Source: JAZRWQ01 sp045541395
GTDB taxonomy: Bacteria > Bacillota > Clostridia > Oscillospirales > UMGS1783
Direction: 5' to 3'
Assembly (NCBI GenBank): GCA_045541395.1
Contig: JAZQIZ010000035.1
Coordinates: 1 to 43,423 of the forward strand
Length of the DNA stretch: 43,423 nt
Shown: piece after piece, positions 1 through 7,421 of the stretch
Layout of the letters: the number at the start of each line of letters is the position of its first letter
Numbering within the stretch: the stretch's first letter is position 1
Notes under the pieces: model-generated
The model's database searches: none
What the model saw: the letters and a program-made list of their open reading frames with translations, nothing else
Told to the model about the DNA's origin: nothing
Translations under genes and position numbers: made by a program

Positions 1-17
1 GCGAGTGGGTGGATTTA

Positions 18-98
18 ATTTCACTTGATGCGATAGCATCAAATTTCACAATTTACGGAGTAAATTATTTCACCGTGAGCGTAAGCGAACGATTTCAC
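18..98. repeat. Modular hairpin array spaced by ATTTCAC
   Basis: The 7-mer ATTTCAC occurs four times (18-24, 43-49, 67-73, 92-98), 24 to 25 bases apart. Each gap holds a different short palindrome of two 7-base arms around a 3-4 base loop: TTGATGC/GCATCAA with loop GATA, AATTTAC/GTAAATT with loop GGA, and an imperfect CGTGAGC/GCGAACG with loop GTAA (two mismatches). Arms differ between units while architecture and spacing stay constant, so the fold rather than the sequence appears to be kept. The array may extend left of the window. No coding frame is evident here. Function unknown. Confidence 0.7.
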
Positions 99-179
99 TA
101 AAAACGAACGGTTATGTAAGAGTTCGAATTCATACGCAAAAAACAGAAAAAATATCTTTTTCATAGCTCATAGACAAGG

Positions 180-212
180 ACAACCGTAATCTTCGGATTG
201 CGGTTGTTTTCT
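180..212 (+). terminator. Rho-independent terminator, UUCG loop
   Basis: A 12-bp stem (180-191 with 196-207, one G-T pair) closes on a TTCG tetraloop and is followed by TTTTCTTT. It presumably ends transcription of a gene left of the window. Positions 99-179 hold no gene I can support. Confidence 0.75.
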
Positions 213-256
213 TTATGTGCTATAATTATTTCAGCAACTATGAAAGGTGTCGCAAT

Positions 257-493
257 ATGGATAATAATTTGATAGAAAATTTTTCGCCAATAGATGCCAT
301 CTATCTTTCAAAAAGTTTTTGTAAAATGATGAATTCTCAAAGTTGGGAAACCGTGGAGGAAGATGGCGAACTTATTATCCGTTTCAATGACAAATGGTAT
401 AAAACGAGAGAGGACTTCTTTGCCAAGGCCTGCATCGACGACCTACCACTGACACATGTTTATGATGCACTTTACGGATTTGAGGTGATTTAA
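257..493 (+). CDS. Hypothetical 78-aa protein, first gene of the J-domain/HIRAN cluster
   Basis: I do not recognise this protein. The start at 257 is chosen because AAAGGTG lies about 8 bases upstream; the in-frame ATG at 215 has no such site and overlaps the end of the terminator region. The protein is acidic and soluble, without a signal peptide or membrane segment; its C-terminal half is rich in aromatic and charged residues. Its stop overlaps the next start (TAATG at 491-495), so translation is probably coupled. It sits with a J-domain protein and a HIRAN protein at what looks like the edge of an integrative element, so it is likely element cargo. Confidence 0.65.
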   Translation: MDNNLIENFSPIDAIYLSKSFCKMMNSQSWETVEEDGELIIRFNDKWYKTREDFFAKACIDDLPLTHVYDALYGFEVI

Positions 494-1245
494 TGCAACT
501 TATCAGAATAACCGGCGGAGACTACTCGCAATATGAAGATCTGCTTTTGCGCCGTGATGAACTTGAAAAAGAGGCAGAGCATATTCTGCTTGAGTATACT
601 CGTGTTTTCGGTGATATTACAACCGAAATTTTCAAATTAAAGATAGACTGCATCGCCCTTAAAAAATCTATTTCTTATTGCGTTATGGCAAAAAACAGAG
701 GCGAAGCGGTTGATCCCGAAAAAATACAGAAATTTATTGCAGAAAAGATGGCTGCGTACCAAGCCGAACTTGATGAAATGGTGCGTCAGAATGAGTTATC
801 CAAGAAAGGTGAAAAAATATCTGCTTTTCAAGCAAAGGAAATAAAACGCATCTACAGAAAAATTGCAAAAGTGCTTCATCCTGATATCAGTAATGTTACA
901 GAAAAGCATCCTCCTCTTGCCGATCTGTTCCAAAGGGTTCTTATTGCCTATCAATGTAACGATTATAAAGAAATTAAAGAATTAGAAGTTTTGGTAAATC
1001 GTGCACTGGAAGACCTTGGCGAGGAAAATTTTGAGGTTGTTATTCCTGATATTGAAGCTAAAATCGAAGAATTAGAGGAAGAAATAAAAGGCATAAAAAC
1101 CACAGAACCGTATATTTATCATGAGCTTCTTGACGATACTGACCGTGTCAGACAGAAGATGAGAGAGTTTGAGGAAGAACGCGACTCTTATGTCAATTAC
1201 AAAATTGAGCTTGAAGCAAAACTAAAAGAAGTACAGGAGCAATAA
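493..1245 (+). CDS. J-domain (DnaJ-like) protein with coiled coils
   Basis: This 250-aa cytoplasmic protein has an HPD tripeptide (residues 129-131) preceded by a basic helix, the signature of the J domain that stimulates Hsp70/DnaK ATPase; the domain spans roughly 113-170. It is flanked by charged helical segments (about 15-105 and 185-250) that look like coiled coils. There is no Gly/Phe region, zinc finger or substrate-binding DnaJ domain, so this is a class III-type J protein whose flanking helices probably bring a specific client to DnaK. GAGGTGAT lies just before the start. The HIRAN gene begins 2 bases after its stop. The cluster suggests a J-domain cofactor acting on a DNA-associated partner, but that is inference. 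Confidence 0.75.
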   Translation: MQLIRITGGDYSQYEDLLLRRDELEKEAEHILLEYTRVFGDITTEIFKLKIDCIALKKSISYCVMAKNRGEAVDPEKIQKFIAEKMAAYQAELDEMVRQNELSKKGEKISAFQAKEIKRIYRKIAKVLHPDISNVTEKHPPLADLFQRVLIAYQCNDYKEIKELEVLVNRALEDLGEENFEVVIPDIEAKIEELEEEIKGIKTTEPYIYHELLDDTDRVRQKMREFEEERDSYVNYKIELEAKLKEVQEQ

Positions 1246-1247
1246 AA

Positions 1248-1643
1248 ATGTCAAATAATGAATTAATCGTACATAAGGAAAACCTTGTTTCTGTAATTGA
1301 AAACAAGGGTCTTGATTCCGTAATCAAACCTCTTTCCCAAGAGATACACCTTTTTGATTCCTATGTTGCAGGGACCACACATTTGAAAGATAAGTCTGTG
1401 CTCGAAAATATCAAAGTCGGTGATAGCCTCTCGTTGCAAAGAGAAGATAATAAATTCGACAGCAATGCTATTATAGTTCTGAACAGTGAAAAGAAAAAAC
1501 TCGGCTATGTTCCAGAAAAAGATAACATTGTGTTTGCACGGCTTATGGATGCTGGTAAGCTGCTTATGGCGAAAATCAGTAAAATCACGCAAAAAGGTTC
1601 TTTCACCCAAATCAGCATCGGAATCTATTTGGTGGATTTTTAA
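1248..1643 (+). CDS. HIRAN-domain protein
   Basis: This 131-aa protein is essentially a single HIRAN domain (about residues 33-130). The typical features are visible: a FxxYVAGTTH segment, a hydrophobic Gly-containing turn, an L-x-L-x-RE-x-x-N strand with the following D-x-N-A-I, and the K-x-LGYVP motif. HIRAN domains in eukaryotic HLTF/Rad5 bind 3' DNA ends and target the protein to stalled forks; stand-alone bacterial copies are poorly characterised and are predicted to bind damaged or single-stranded DNA. AGGAGCAA upstream supports the start. It is the last gene before the candidate attachment region, so it is probably cargo of the same element as the J-domain gene. Confidence 0.85.
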   Translation: MSNNELIVHKENLVSVIENKGLDSVIKPLSQEIHLFDSYVAGTTHLKDKSVLENIKVGDSLSLQREDNKFDSNAIIVLNSEKKKLGYVPEKDNIVFARLMDAGKLLMAKISKITQKGSFTQISIGIYLVDF

Positions 1644-1653
1644 TAATCAGTTT

Positions 1654-1711
1654 TCTCGCATCTATCTCGCAAATTTCTCGCAAAAATTCAAGTGTTTTTC
1701 AATTTCTCGCA
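1654..1711 (+). repeat. Four TCTCGCA direct repeats, candidate recombinase arm sites
   Basis: TCTCGCA occurs at 1654-1660, 1665-1671, 1676-1682 and 1705-1711. The first three starts are exactly 11 bases apart, about one helical turn, which fits cooperative protein binding. They begin 10 bases after the HIRAN stop codon and end about 100 bases before a tRNA-3'-end-like sequence, where arm-type sites of a tyrosine integrase would be expected. No integrase gene lies in the window, so the assignment is inference. Confidence 0.55.
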
Positions 1712-1748
1712 GAACAGATGGAAATATTGCAGTTTTCGGGGACGAAGA

Positions 1749-1803
1749 GGGGCGGTGCGGTAGATACTGCCTTTTGCCCGAAATCAGTTAGGGAGCAATT
1801 CCC
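1749..1803 (+). other. Nested hairpins between the repeats and the tRNA-like end
   Basis: GGTAG/CTGCC (1759-1763 with 1767-1771, one G-T pair) is nested in GGGC/GCCC (1750-1753 with 1776-1779). A second small hairpin is formed by 1791-1794 with 1800-1803, in the place a long variable arm would occupy in a tRNA. This may be part of an integration or excision complex, or a short RNA fold. I cannot assign it. Confidence 0.3.
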
Positions 1804-1810
1804 CCGCGGA

Positions 1811-1833
1811 TTCGAATCTCGACGTCTATGCCA
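1811..1833 (+). other. tRNA 3'-end-like sequence, candidate attachment-site core
   Basis: TTCGAAT (1811-1817) is a canonical T-loop. It is followed by five bases (3' T-stem, 1818-1822), seven bases (acceptor strand, 1823-1829), a discriminator G (1830) and CCA (1831-1833), exactly tRNA spacing. The upstream bases do not pair properly with the T-stem, and no cloverleaf or matching 5' acceptor strand is found. This is what the distal attachment site of an element inserted at a tRNA 3' end looks like: the core and the original terminator remain, while the tRNA body lies at the other end of the element, outside the window. Confidence 0.5.
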
Positions 1834-1870
1834 AAACTCCTTGAAGGAAAAGCCTTCAAGGAGTTTTTTC
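1833..1870 (+). terminator. Rho-independent terminator, probably of the ancestral tRNA
   Basis: A perfect 15-bp stem (1833-1847 with 1853-1867) has a 5-base loop and ends in T residues. It directly abuts the CCA of the tRNA-like sequence, as expected for a tRNA terminator left behind at an attachment site. It could also stop transcription leaving the HIRAN cluster. Confidence 0.8.
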
Positions 1871-1916
1871 TTTTGATGTGTTAAGTAACTGCGATGGGGC
1901 GTGATGCCGGCAGTTT

Positions 1917-4259
1917 TTATTCAAATTTCAGGATAAGTTCTAAAATTCGCTTTGCGCAAACTTCCATATGCTCACGGGTTATAGTGCCGTTTTCGAGGGC
2001 TTCATAAAAGTCTTCAGGCTGGCCTAGCCACATTCTTATATCGTTACCTGCTTTGCAGGCGGCGGCATGGTTACAGGGAACGCCCCAGTCGGTGGTGATC
2101 ATACCTTCAAAGCCCCATTCATCGCGCAGGATGCCCTGCAGCTGCTCGTAGCTTTCACAGCAACGTCTGCCGTTGATAATATTATAGGAGGTCATGATAG
2201 TCCAGGGCTGCGCTTTTTTTACGCATATCTCAAAGCCTTTAAGATAGATTTCCCTTAAAGCTCGCTCGGATATGCGGCTGTCGCTGTAATAGCGATCTAT
2301 TTCCTTATTATTTGCGGCAAAATGTTTTGCGCTTGCGGCTATGGCCTGGCTTTGAATACCTTTTACTTTGGCTGCGGCAAACTCGCCTGAAATCAGCGGG
2401 TCTTCACTGAAATATTCAAAATTTCTGCCGCACAGGGGGTTTCTGTGAATATTCATAGCGGGAGTAAGCCAAATGCCCAAACCATTTTCTTTTGTTTCCA
2501 AAGCGCCTGCTTTGCCCATTTCATAAGCAAGGCTTAAATTCCAGGTACAGGCAAGCAAGGTGGCGCAGGGGAAGGCGGTGGTGGCTATGCCTGTTACAGG
2601 GGCAATGCGAACACCTGCAGGGCCGTCTACGGTCATTATAGCAGGGACTCCAAGACGCTCTATTCCGCCCATACCGCTTGTGTTTGCAACACCCCTATTG
2701 GGCACACCGCCAAGGAGGGATATGAGTTCATCATTTGTTAACTGGGCAATAAACTCATCGAGTGTTATTTTGCCGTTGGCTACATCAACGAACATATGCT
2801 CATTTTCAGGTTTTGCGCACTTATTAGCAGGGTAACTTACGTTATGTTCTTCTATTGCAAAAGCAGGCAGAACCTCAAAGCTTCCGTCGGCCACCATTCT
2901 TTTTTCCAGCTTGTTGGGAGCGCATTTTTGACTTAACTGTCGGGTTACGATATATTCGTCCTTGACAAGGTAACGAAAGTCCGCCGCTGTAAGGTTCCTG
3001 CAGTTATTGCCTACGTAAAAAACGTATTCGCCTTTTTCAAGCAGGTAGGCGCTTTTTTGAAGTTTTCCAAGGTCATCATAGCTTGCCATTGACGAAACTT
3101 CAAATTCAACGTTTATTGTTTGTGATTGCCCCGGCTCCAAGAGATCTGTTTTTGCAAATCCCGCCAGTGATATACTGCTTTTCCCGAGCTTGCCCTGAGG
3201 GGCGGAATAATAACACTGAACCACTTCCTTGCCCGGGTATGAGCCTGTATTTTCTACGGCAACCGAAACTGTAACAACACCGTTCTCTTCCCTTGCTTCG
3301 GGCTTGCTTATTTTGAAGCTTGTATAGGAAAGGCCGAAACCAAAGGGATATACCACCTTGTTTTTTGCTGTGGGAATAGTTTCAAAATAACGGTAGCCTA
3401 CGTAAATATCCTCAAAGTAATTTACGTAAAGATCACTTTCATTATACGTATCAGCATTAGGATAATCGGAGAACTTCTCGGCAAAGGTATCAACAAGCTT
3501 GCCGGAAGGGTTAACGTCACCGCAGAGGATATCAGCAACCGCAAGGCCTCCTTCCATACCTGCCTGCCATGCCAAAAGAACACTATCTATTTTAGGATTA
3601 TTCTTTATCCAGGAAACGTCGATCATACCGCCGACATCCAGCACAACTACGGTACGGTCAAAGGCCGCTGTAACCTTATCAACCATATTTTTTTCCGTAT
3701 CAGTAAGGTAAAAGTCACCCTTATCGGCAATACGGTCGTAAAATTCGCAGGAGAAACGGTGAATAGTAATTACGGCAACGTCTGAATTTTCAGAGGCGCT
3801 CTTTATAAGATTTTCAGGAACCTCAATTTCCTCAAAAAGCGTGTTCCTTGTACGCTCAGGACGAAAATCCACATCGTAATCAGGCAGTTTGGGGAGCGCA
3901 TAATTATAATAAAACTCAGTAAGGGGCTCATAAACCGAATAATCGGGAGCCTTTAAAAGAAAGCCCTCATAAATATTTCTTACGTATTCGGAATATACGG
4001 CTCCGCTACCGCCGCCACCCTTTACGTAGTCTATACTGCCAATACCGAAAAGAGCAACTCTTGTTCCCTTTTTCAAAGGCAGGGTGCCGTTGTTTTCCAA
4101 GAGAACCATACCTTCTGTTGCTATTTCTCTTGAAAGAGCTATATGTTCTTTGGAGCCTGTTATTCTTTCCCCGTTTTTTCCCAGGCCTGTGGTGATATTA
4201 TATTTATATCTTGCCCACTTTTCAGCTTTAACCTTCTCATTTTCACGAAGTATATTCAT
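1917..4259 (-). CDS. GH3 family beta-glycosidase with permuted domain order
   Basis: This 780-aa enzyme hydrolyses beta-linked glucosides or related glycosides. The domain order is reversed relative to most GH3 enzymes: the alpha/beta C-domain comes first (about residues 45-300), then the Fn3-like domain (about 335-420), then the TIM-barrel domain (about 530-780). The nucleophile is predicted to be Asp724 in TTDWG. Glu172 in SCEFYDR matches the acid/base position of the C-domain. The KHFAANN and GRNFEYFSEDP signatures of the barrel are intact. The same reversed order is known from Ruminococcus albus and Butyrivibrio glucosidases. There is no signal peptide, so the enzyme is cytoplasmic and acts on imported glycosides. 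It lies 67 bases after the glycyl radical activase on the same strand with its own promoter, and AAGGAGG precedes the ATG. Confidence 0.93.
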   Translation of the reverse strand: MNILRENEKVKAEKWARYKYNITTGLGKNGERITGSKEHIALSREIATEGMVLLENNGTLPLKKGTRVALFGIGSIDYVKGGGGSGAVYSEYVRNIYEGFLLKAPDYSVYEPLTEFYYNYALPKLPDYDVDFRPERTRNTLFEEIEVPENLIKSASENSDVAVITIHRFSCEFYDRIADKGDFYLTDTEKNMVDKVTAAFDRTVVVLDVGGMIDVSWIKNNPKIDSVLLAWQAGMEGGLAVADILCGDVNPSGKLVDTFAEKFSDYPNADTYNESDLYVNYFEDIYVGYRYFETIPTAKNKVVYPFGFGLSYTSFKISKPEAREENGVVTVSVAVENTGSYPGKEVVQCYYSAPQGKLGKSSISLAGFAKTDLLEPGQSQTINVEFEVSSMASYDDLGKLQKSAYLLEKGEYVFYVGNNCRNLTAADFRYLVKDEYIVTRQLSQKCAPNKLEKRMVADGSFEVLPAFAIEEHNVSYPANKCAKPENEHMFVDVANGKITLDEFIAQLTNDELISLLGGVPNRGVANTSGMGGIERLGVPAIMTVDGPAGVRIAPVTGIATTAFPCATLLACTWNLSLAYEMGKAGALETKENGLGIWLTPAMNIHRNPLCGRNFEYFSEDPLISGEFAAAKVKGIQSQAIAASAKHFAANNKEIDRYYSDSRISERALREIYLKGFEICVKKAQPWTIMTSYNIINGRRCCESYEQLQGILRDEWGFEGMITTDWGVPCNHAAACKAGNDIRMWLGQPEDFYEALENGTITREHMEVCAKRILELILKFE

Positions 4260-4289
4260 TTTTGGCCTCCTTATACAGCTTATACACTC

Positions 4290-4318
4290 ATTTTATCATT
4301 TTAACAGTGACCGGACAA
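4290..4318 (-). promoter_or_regulatory. Sigma-A-type promoter for the GH3 gene
   Basis: On the minus strand TTGTCC (4313-4318) and TAAAAT (4290-4295) are separated by 17 bases, shortly after the activase stop. The GH3 gene can therefore be transcribed on its own as well as by readthrough from the glycyl radical enzyme operon. Confidence 0.5.
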
Positions 4319-4326
4319 TACTGTTT

Positions 4327-5148
4327 TCATAATAAATTTAGTAATTCCATTATTTCATTAGATGGAGCGGAAAACCTGACACACTCTCTGCCCAGTGCAC
4401 CGTATTTGTTTTCACCCATCCGATGATACGGTAAAAGCTCGATTTTCTCCGGCTTACCGCAGCTCATCACGAACTCTTTTATTTTTTTTATTTCTTCCTT
4501 GTTATCATTGACTCCTGTAATTACAGGTATCCGAACAATAATTTTAGCTTTAGAATCAAACAACTTTTTAAGATTATCAAGGATTAATGCATTATCCGAA
4601 CCGGTATATTCTTTATGAAGGAGGCTGTTAAATAGCTTGATATCGTATAAAAAAAGGTCGGTATAAGGCAAAATTTTCTCAAAGCGCTCAAATGGCAAAT
4701 TACCTGCAGTATCCACCGCTGTATGTATACCGTTATCTTTGCACTTTTTAAGTATATCCAAAAGAAAATCTGTTTGCAGAATACATTCACCGCCGGAAAA
4801 GGTAACACCGCCACCCGAATTGTCATAATAGGCTTTGTCCTTGATTACTTCCGCAAAAACTTCGTCCACGGTATATTCTCTGCCGCAAACCTTACGAGCA
4901 TCTACAGGGCAGTAAATCGTACACTTTCCGCAAAGGGTGCACCTATTCGGCGAAGGACAGATCTCTTTGCATTTTCCGCAGCCTTTACATTTATCCTTGT
5001 AAAACATCATCTGCGGTTTAAAATCCTGACTCTCGGGATTATGGCACCATACGCATTTTAAATTGCAACCCTTGAAAAACACCGTAGTCCGTATGCCCGG
5101 ACCGTCAACAAAGGAATTGCGTTCAATGTCAAAAATCAAGCCTTTCAT
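4327..5148 (-). CDS. Glycyl radical enzyme activase (radical SAM)
   Basis: This 273-aa protein installs the glycyl radical on its partner by reductive cleavage of S-adenosylmethionine. The radical SAM cluster is Cys28-x3-Cys32-x2-Cys35. An inserted ferredoxin-like region with two groups of four Cys (about residues 54-88) should bind two more 4Fe-4S clusters, which is typical of activases for glycyl radical eliminases and decarboxylases and absent from the classical PflA. The SGGE motif for SAM binding is present (about residue 118). The start overlaps the stop of the enzyme gene by 4 bases (ATGA), indicating translational coupling and a dedicated pair. Confidence 0.93.
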   Translation of the reverse strand: MKGLIFDIERNSFVDGPGIRTTVFFKGCNLKCVWCHNPESQDFKPQMMFYKDKCKGCGKCKEICPSPNRCTLCGKCTIYCPVDARKVCGREYTVDEVFAEVIKDKAYYDNSGGGVTFSGGECILQTDFLLDILKKCKDNGIHTAVDTAGNLPFERFEKILPYTDLFLYDIKLFNSLLHKEYTGSDNALILDNLKKLFDSKAKIIVRIPVITGVNDNKEEIKKIKEFVMSCGKPEKIELLPYHRMGENKYGALGRECVRFSAPSNEIMELLNLL

Positions 5149-7265
5149 TTTTGTGTTGTCCTCTCAATAATATCATCCTGTATGCTTTCGCTAAGCTTTA
5201 CAAAGTAATCGGAAAAACCGCTTACACGCACACGCAGATTCTTATAATCTTCCGGTGTTGACTTTGCATTAATTAAATCTTCTTTTGAAACATAGGTGAG
5301 TTGGAAATGCACGCCGCCCATTTTAAAATAGGTTTCCAGCATATCCACTGTTTTTTCGAAATGCGCATCATTTTTTATAAGCTGTTCATCGAGCATAATA
5401 TTTGTAACCGTTGAGCCGCACCCTATTGCGTTCGGATCGACATTTGAAATAGAATTCAGAAGGGCGGTAAGGCCGTTTCTGTCCTTACCCTCGCTTTGGC
5501 CGAGCCCGAATTTAAGGGAGTCGCCGCTGTATCTTCCGTCAGGCGTTGCGGCAGTTTTTTCACCGAACCATTTATGATGAACGTTATAGCCCATAAGGTC
5601 ACCAATAAGCCAATGATATCCGAAAATATTCTTTTTATCTTTCAGAAATTCATACAGGCTTTGATATAACTTTTGGGCAATATAATTGGAACGGTCGGTA
5701 TCATTACCAAAGAAATCACCTTTGTTGATAATGAGAGTACGAAGGTTTTCATATCCTTGCCAGTTACACTGTAACGCGTTGATCAATTCTGACATAGTAA
5801 TGATTCTCTCATCAAATACAAACTGTTTTACAACAATAAGGGAATCTATTACGTTTGCAATACCCATATACGTGGGAGAAGCAATTACTATATCCCCTGC
5901 GCCCTGAGTAAGACTTTTTGCTTTTTCAATACAGCCCTGAAAGAAAATACTTGAAAGGTAGTTTATATCCCTCGCTCTTACAAGATTGTATTTATTATCA
6001 TACTCGTAGGCTACAGTAAGATCGCTAAAAAGCTCATTTAAGAAAATATTATAAAACTCATTAAAGTCTTTTACGTTTCTTATTATATCGGATTTTTTAT
6101 GGAAAACAGTTTCCATAGACCGAGCAAAATTGATTTTAGAATTACTGCCCGTAATCGCACCCAAAAATGCGGGTTCGTTGCAACCTACGGTAGTATACCC
6201 CACTGCCTTTTCAAAGGGGAAGCCGCAGATCTCGGTATAGCATTTCAATCTTTTTTCATCATTTTGGAAAGCAATACGTTTGTTAGGATCATTCCGTTCA
6301 CAGTTGAGTACAAACCGAAATACCTCTCGGGGAGTTTTTTTGGTCCACCTCAACGTTACCTGCGGTATCCAGGTTGGAAGCTCCAGAAGGCTTTCAAGGA
6401 TCAGTTTTGAAATATCGGAAAAGCCGTCGGTACCGTCCGGCAGATAGCCGCCGATGCAAAAATGGGATTCTGCGCCGCGGGTAAACCTAGGATCATTTGC
6501 GGGAGTAGCTGCCTGCAGCATTAAAAAAAGCTCCTGCAAATATTCCTTGGCTTCTTCCCGTGTGATTGCTCCGCTTTCAATGTCTTTTTCATAAAACGGA
6601 CGTAAATATCTGTCAAGAGTTCCTACGCTGTCGGGGTCGGCAGAAAAGCATACATAAATTGTTAAAATTGCTTCATAAAAGGAATTCGGTTTATTTTCAG
6701 GCACATTAAGCAGTGCTTTAGATAGAGTTACTAAATTTTCTTTATATTCTTCTGCTTCTACCGTTTTTGAAAGTTCCAACGCCTTGTCGGAGCATTTATG
6801 CGCCCAGGCAATAAGGGTTTGGGCAACCAGCTTCAAGGCACAGAGAAATTCCTTCTGCTCCGGATCACTGTGTATCAACAACGAAAGGTTTATCTCTTCA
6901 ATAATACCGTTTATACCTTTTTCAAGAACTGTTTTATAATCGGCTGTTGCGTGCTGCCATTCAAAGGTAGACAAATTATCTATTCCCTTTAAGTAAAAAT
7001 CCTGAAGCAGCTTTTGCGTATTTATATGACCCATTCTTCTGAATGCATCACCTACAACCGAATTATCACAGTTGAAAAAGCCTGTCATTTTAGAGTATTC
7101 GGTTATTACAGGCTCTTGATTCAAAATAAATTCACACAGCTGTTTCGACTCTCTTTTTTGACGGGAAAGGAACATATCCTCTCTATGAAACTCTGTTTTT
7201 ACCGGGTAGGCATACATTTTCCCTGAAAGGGTAAGCTCAGTTAACTTTTTTATTCGTCGGTTCAT
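5145..7265 (-). CDS. Glycyl radical enzyme of unknown substrate
   Basis: This 706-aa protein belongs to the pyruvate formate-lyase superfamily. The glycyl radical site is Gly683 in RVSGFSD near the C-terminus. The thiyl Cys is Cys362 in GCNE. The family pattern in dehydratases and C-N or C-S lyases is Cys-x-Glu, with Glu as general base, whereas true pyruvate formate-lyase has Cys-Cys; Glu364 therefore favours an eliminase-like or decarboxylase-like reaction. Asn between Cys and Glu (usually Val in characterised members, from memory) and the short length compared with 780-850 residues set it apart. It is presumably cytoplasmic and oxygen sensitive. It is the first gene of an operon with its activase, divergent from an AraC regulator, with a GH3 glycosidase downstream. 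AAGGGGTGG precedes the ATG. Confidence 0.92.
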   Translation of the reverse strand: MNRRIKKLTELTLSGKMYAYPVKTEFHREDMFLSRQKRESKQLCEFILNQEPVITEYSKMTGFFNCDNSVVGDAFRRMGHINTQKLLQDFYLKGIDNLSTFEWQHATADYKTVLEKGINGIIEEINLSLLIHSDPEQKEFLCALKLVAQTLIAWAHKCSDKALELSKTVEAEEYKENLVTLSKALLNVPENKPNSFYEAILTIYVCFSADPDSVGTLDRYLRPFYEKDIESGAITREEAKEYLQELFLMLQAATPANDPRFTRGAESHFCIGGYLPDGTDGFSDISKLILESLLELPTWIPQVTLRWTKKTPREVFRFVLNCERNDPNKRIAFQNDEKRLKCYTEICGFPFEKAVGYTTVGCNEPAFLGAITGSNSKINFARSMETVFHKKSDIIRNVKDFNEFYNIFLNELFSDLTVAYEYDNKYNLVRARDINYLSSIFFQGCIEKAKSLTQGAGDIVIASPTYMGIANVIDSLIVVKQFVFDERIITMSELINALQCNWQGYENLRTLIINKGDFFGNDTDRSNYIAQKLYQSLYEFLKDKKNIFGYHWLIGDLMGYNVHHKWFGEKTAATPDGRYSGDSLKFGLGQSEGKDRNGLTALLNSISNVDPNAIGCGSTVTNIMLDEQLIKNDAHFEKTVDMLETYFKMGGVHFQLTYVSKEDLINAKSTPEDYKNLRVRVSGFSDYFVKLSESIQDDIIERTTQK

Positions 7266-7295
7266 AAGACCACCCCTTTTTTGTTTTATACTTTT

Positions 7296-7325
7296 ATTGT
7301 ACAGGTGGTATGCAGGGAAAGTAAA
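7296..7325 (-). promoter_or_regulatory. Promoter for the glycyl radical enzyme operon
   Basis: On the minus strand TTTACT (7320-7325) and TACAAT (7296-7301) are 18 bases apart, about 30 bases from the start codon. The 156-base divergent region shared with the AraC gene (7266-7421) should also hold the AraC operators. Confidence 0.45.
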
Positions 7326-7421
7326 TAAACTATTGTTTCTGTTTGCACTTTTTGATACTGATTTACGTTAAAACAGTTGAAAAAGACACTAAATTGCTTT
7401 AAAATACATACAGGTGATAAT

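Noticed and set aside
18..98. CRISPR array
   Set aside because: The repeat is only 7 bases and the intervening segments are palindromes, unlike CRISPR spacers; no cas genes are present.
1749..1833. Functional tRNA gene
   Set aside because: The 3' half has correct tRNA geometry, but no 5' acceptor strand, D-arm or anticodon stem of normal size can be found and the T-stem does not pair.
5145..7265. True pyruvate formate-lyase
   Set aside because: The active site is Cys-Asn-Glu rather than Cys-Cys, and the activase carries extra ferredoxin clusters, both pointing away from PflB.
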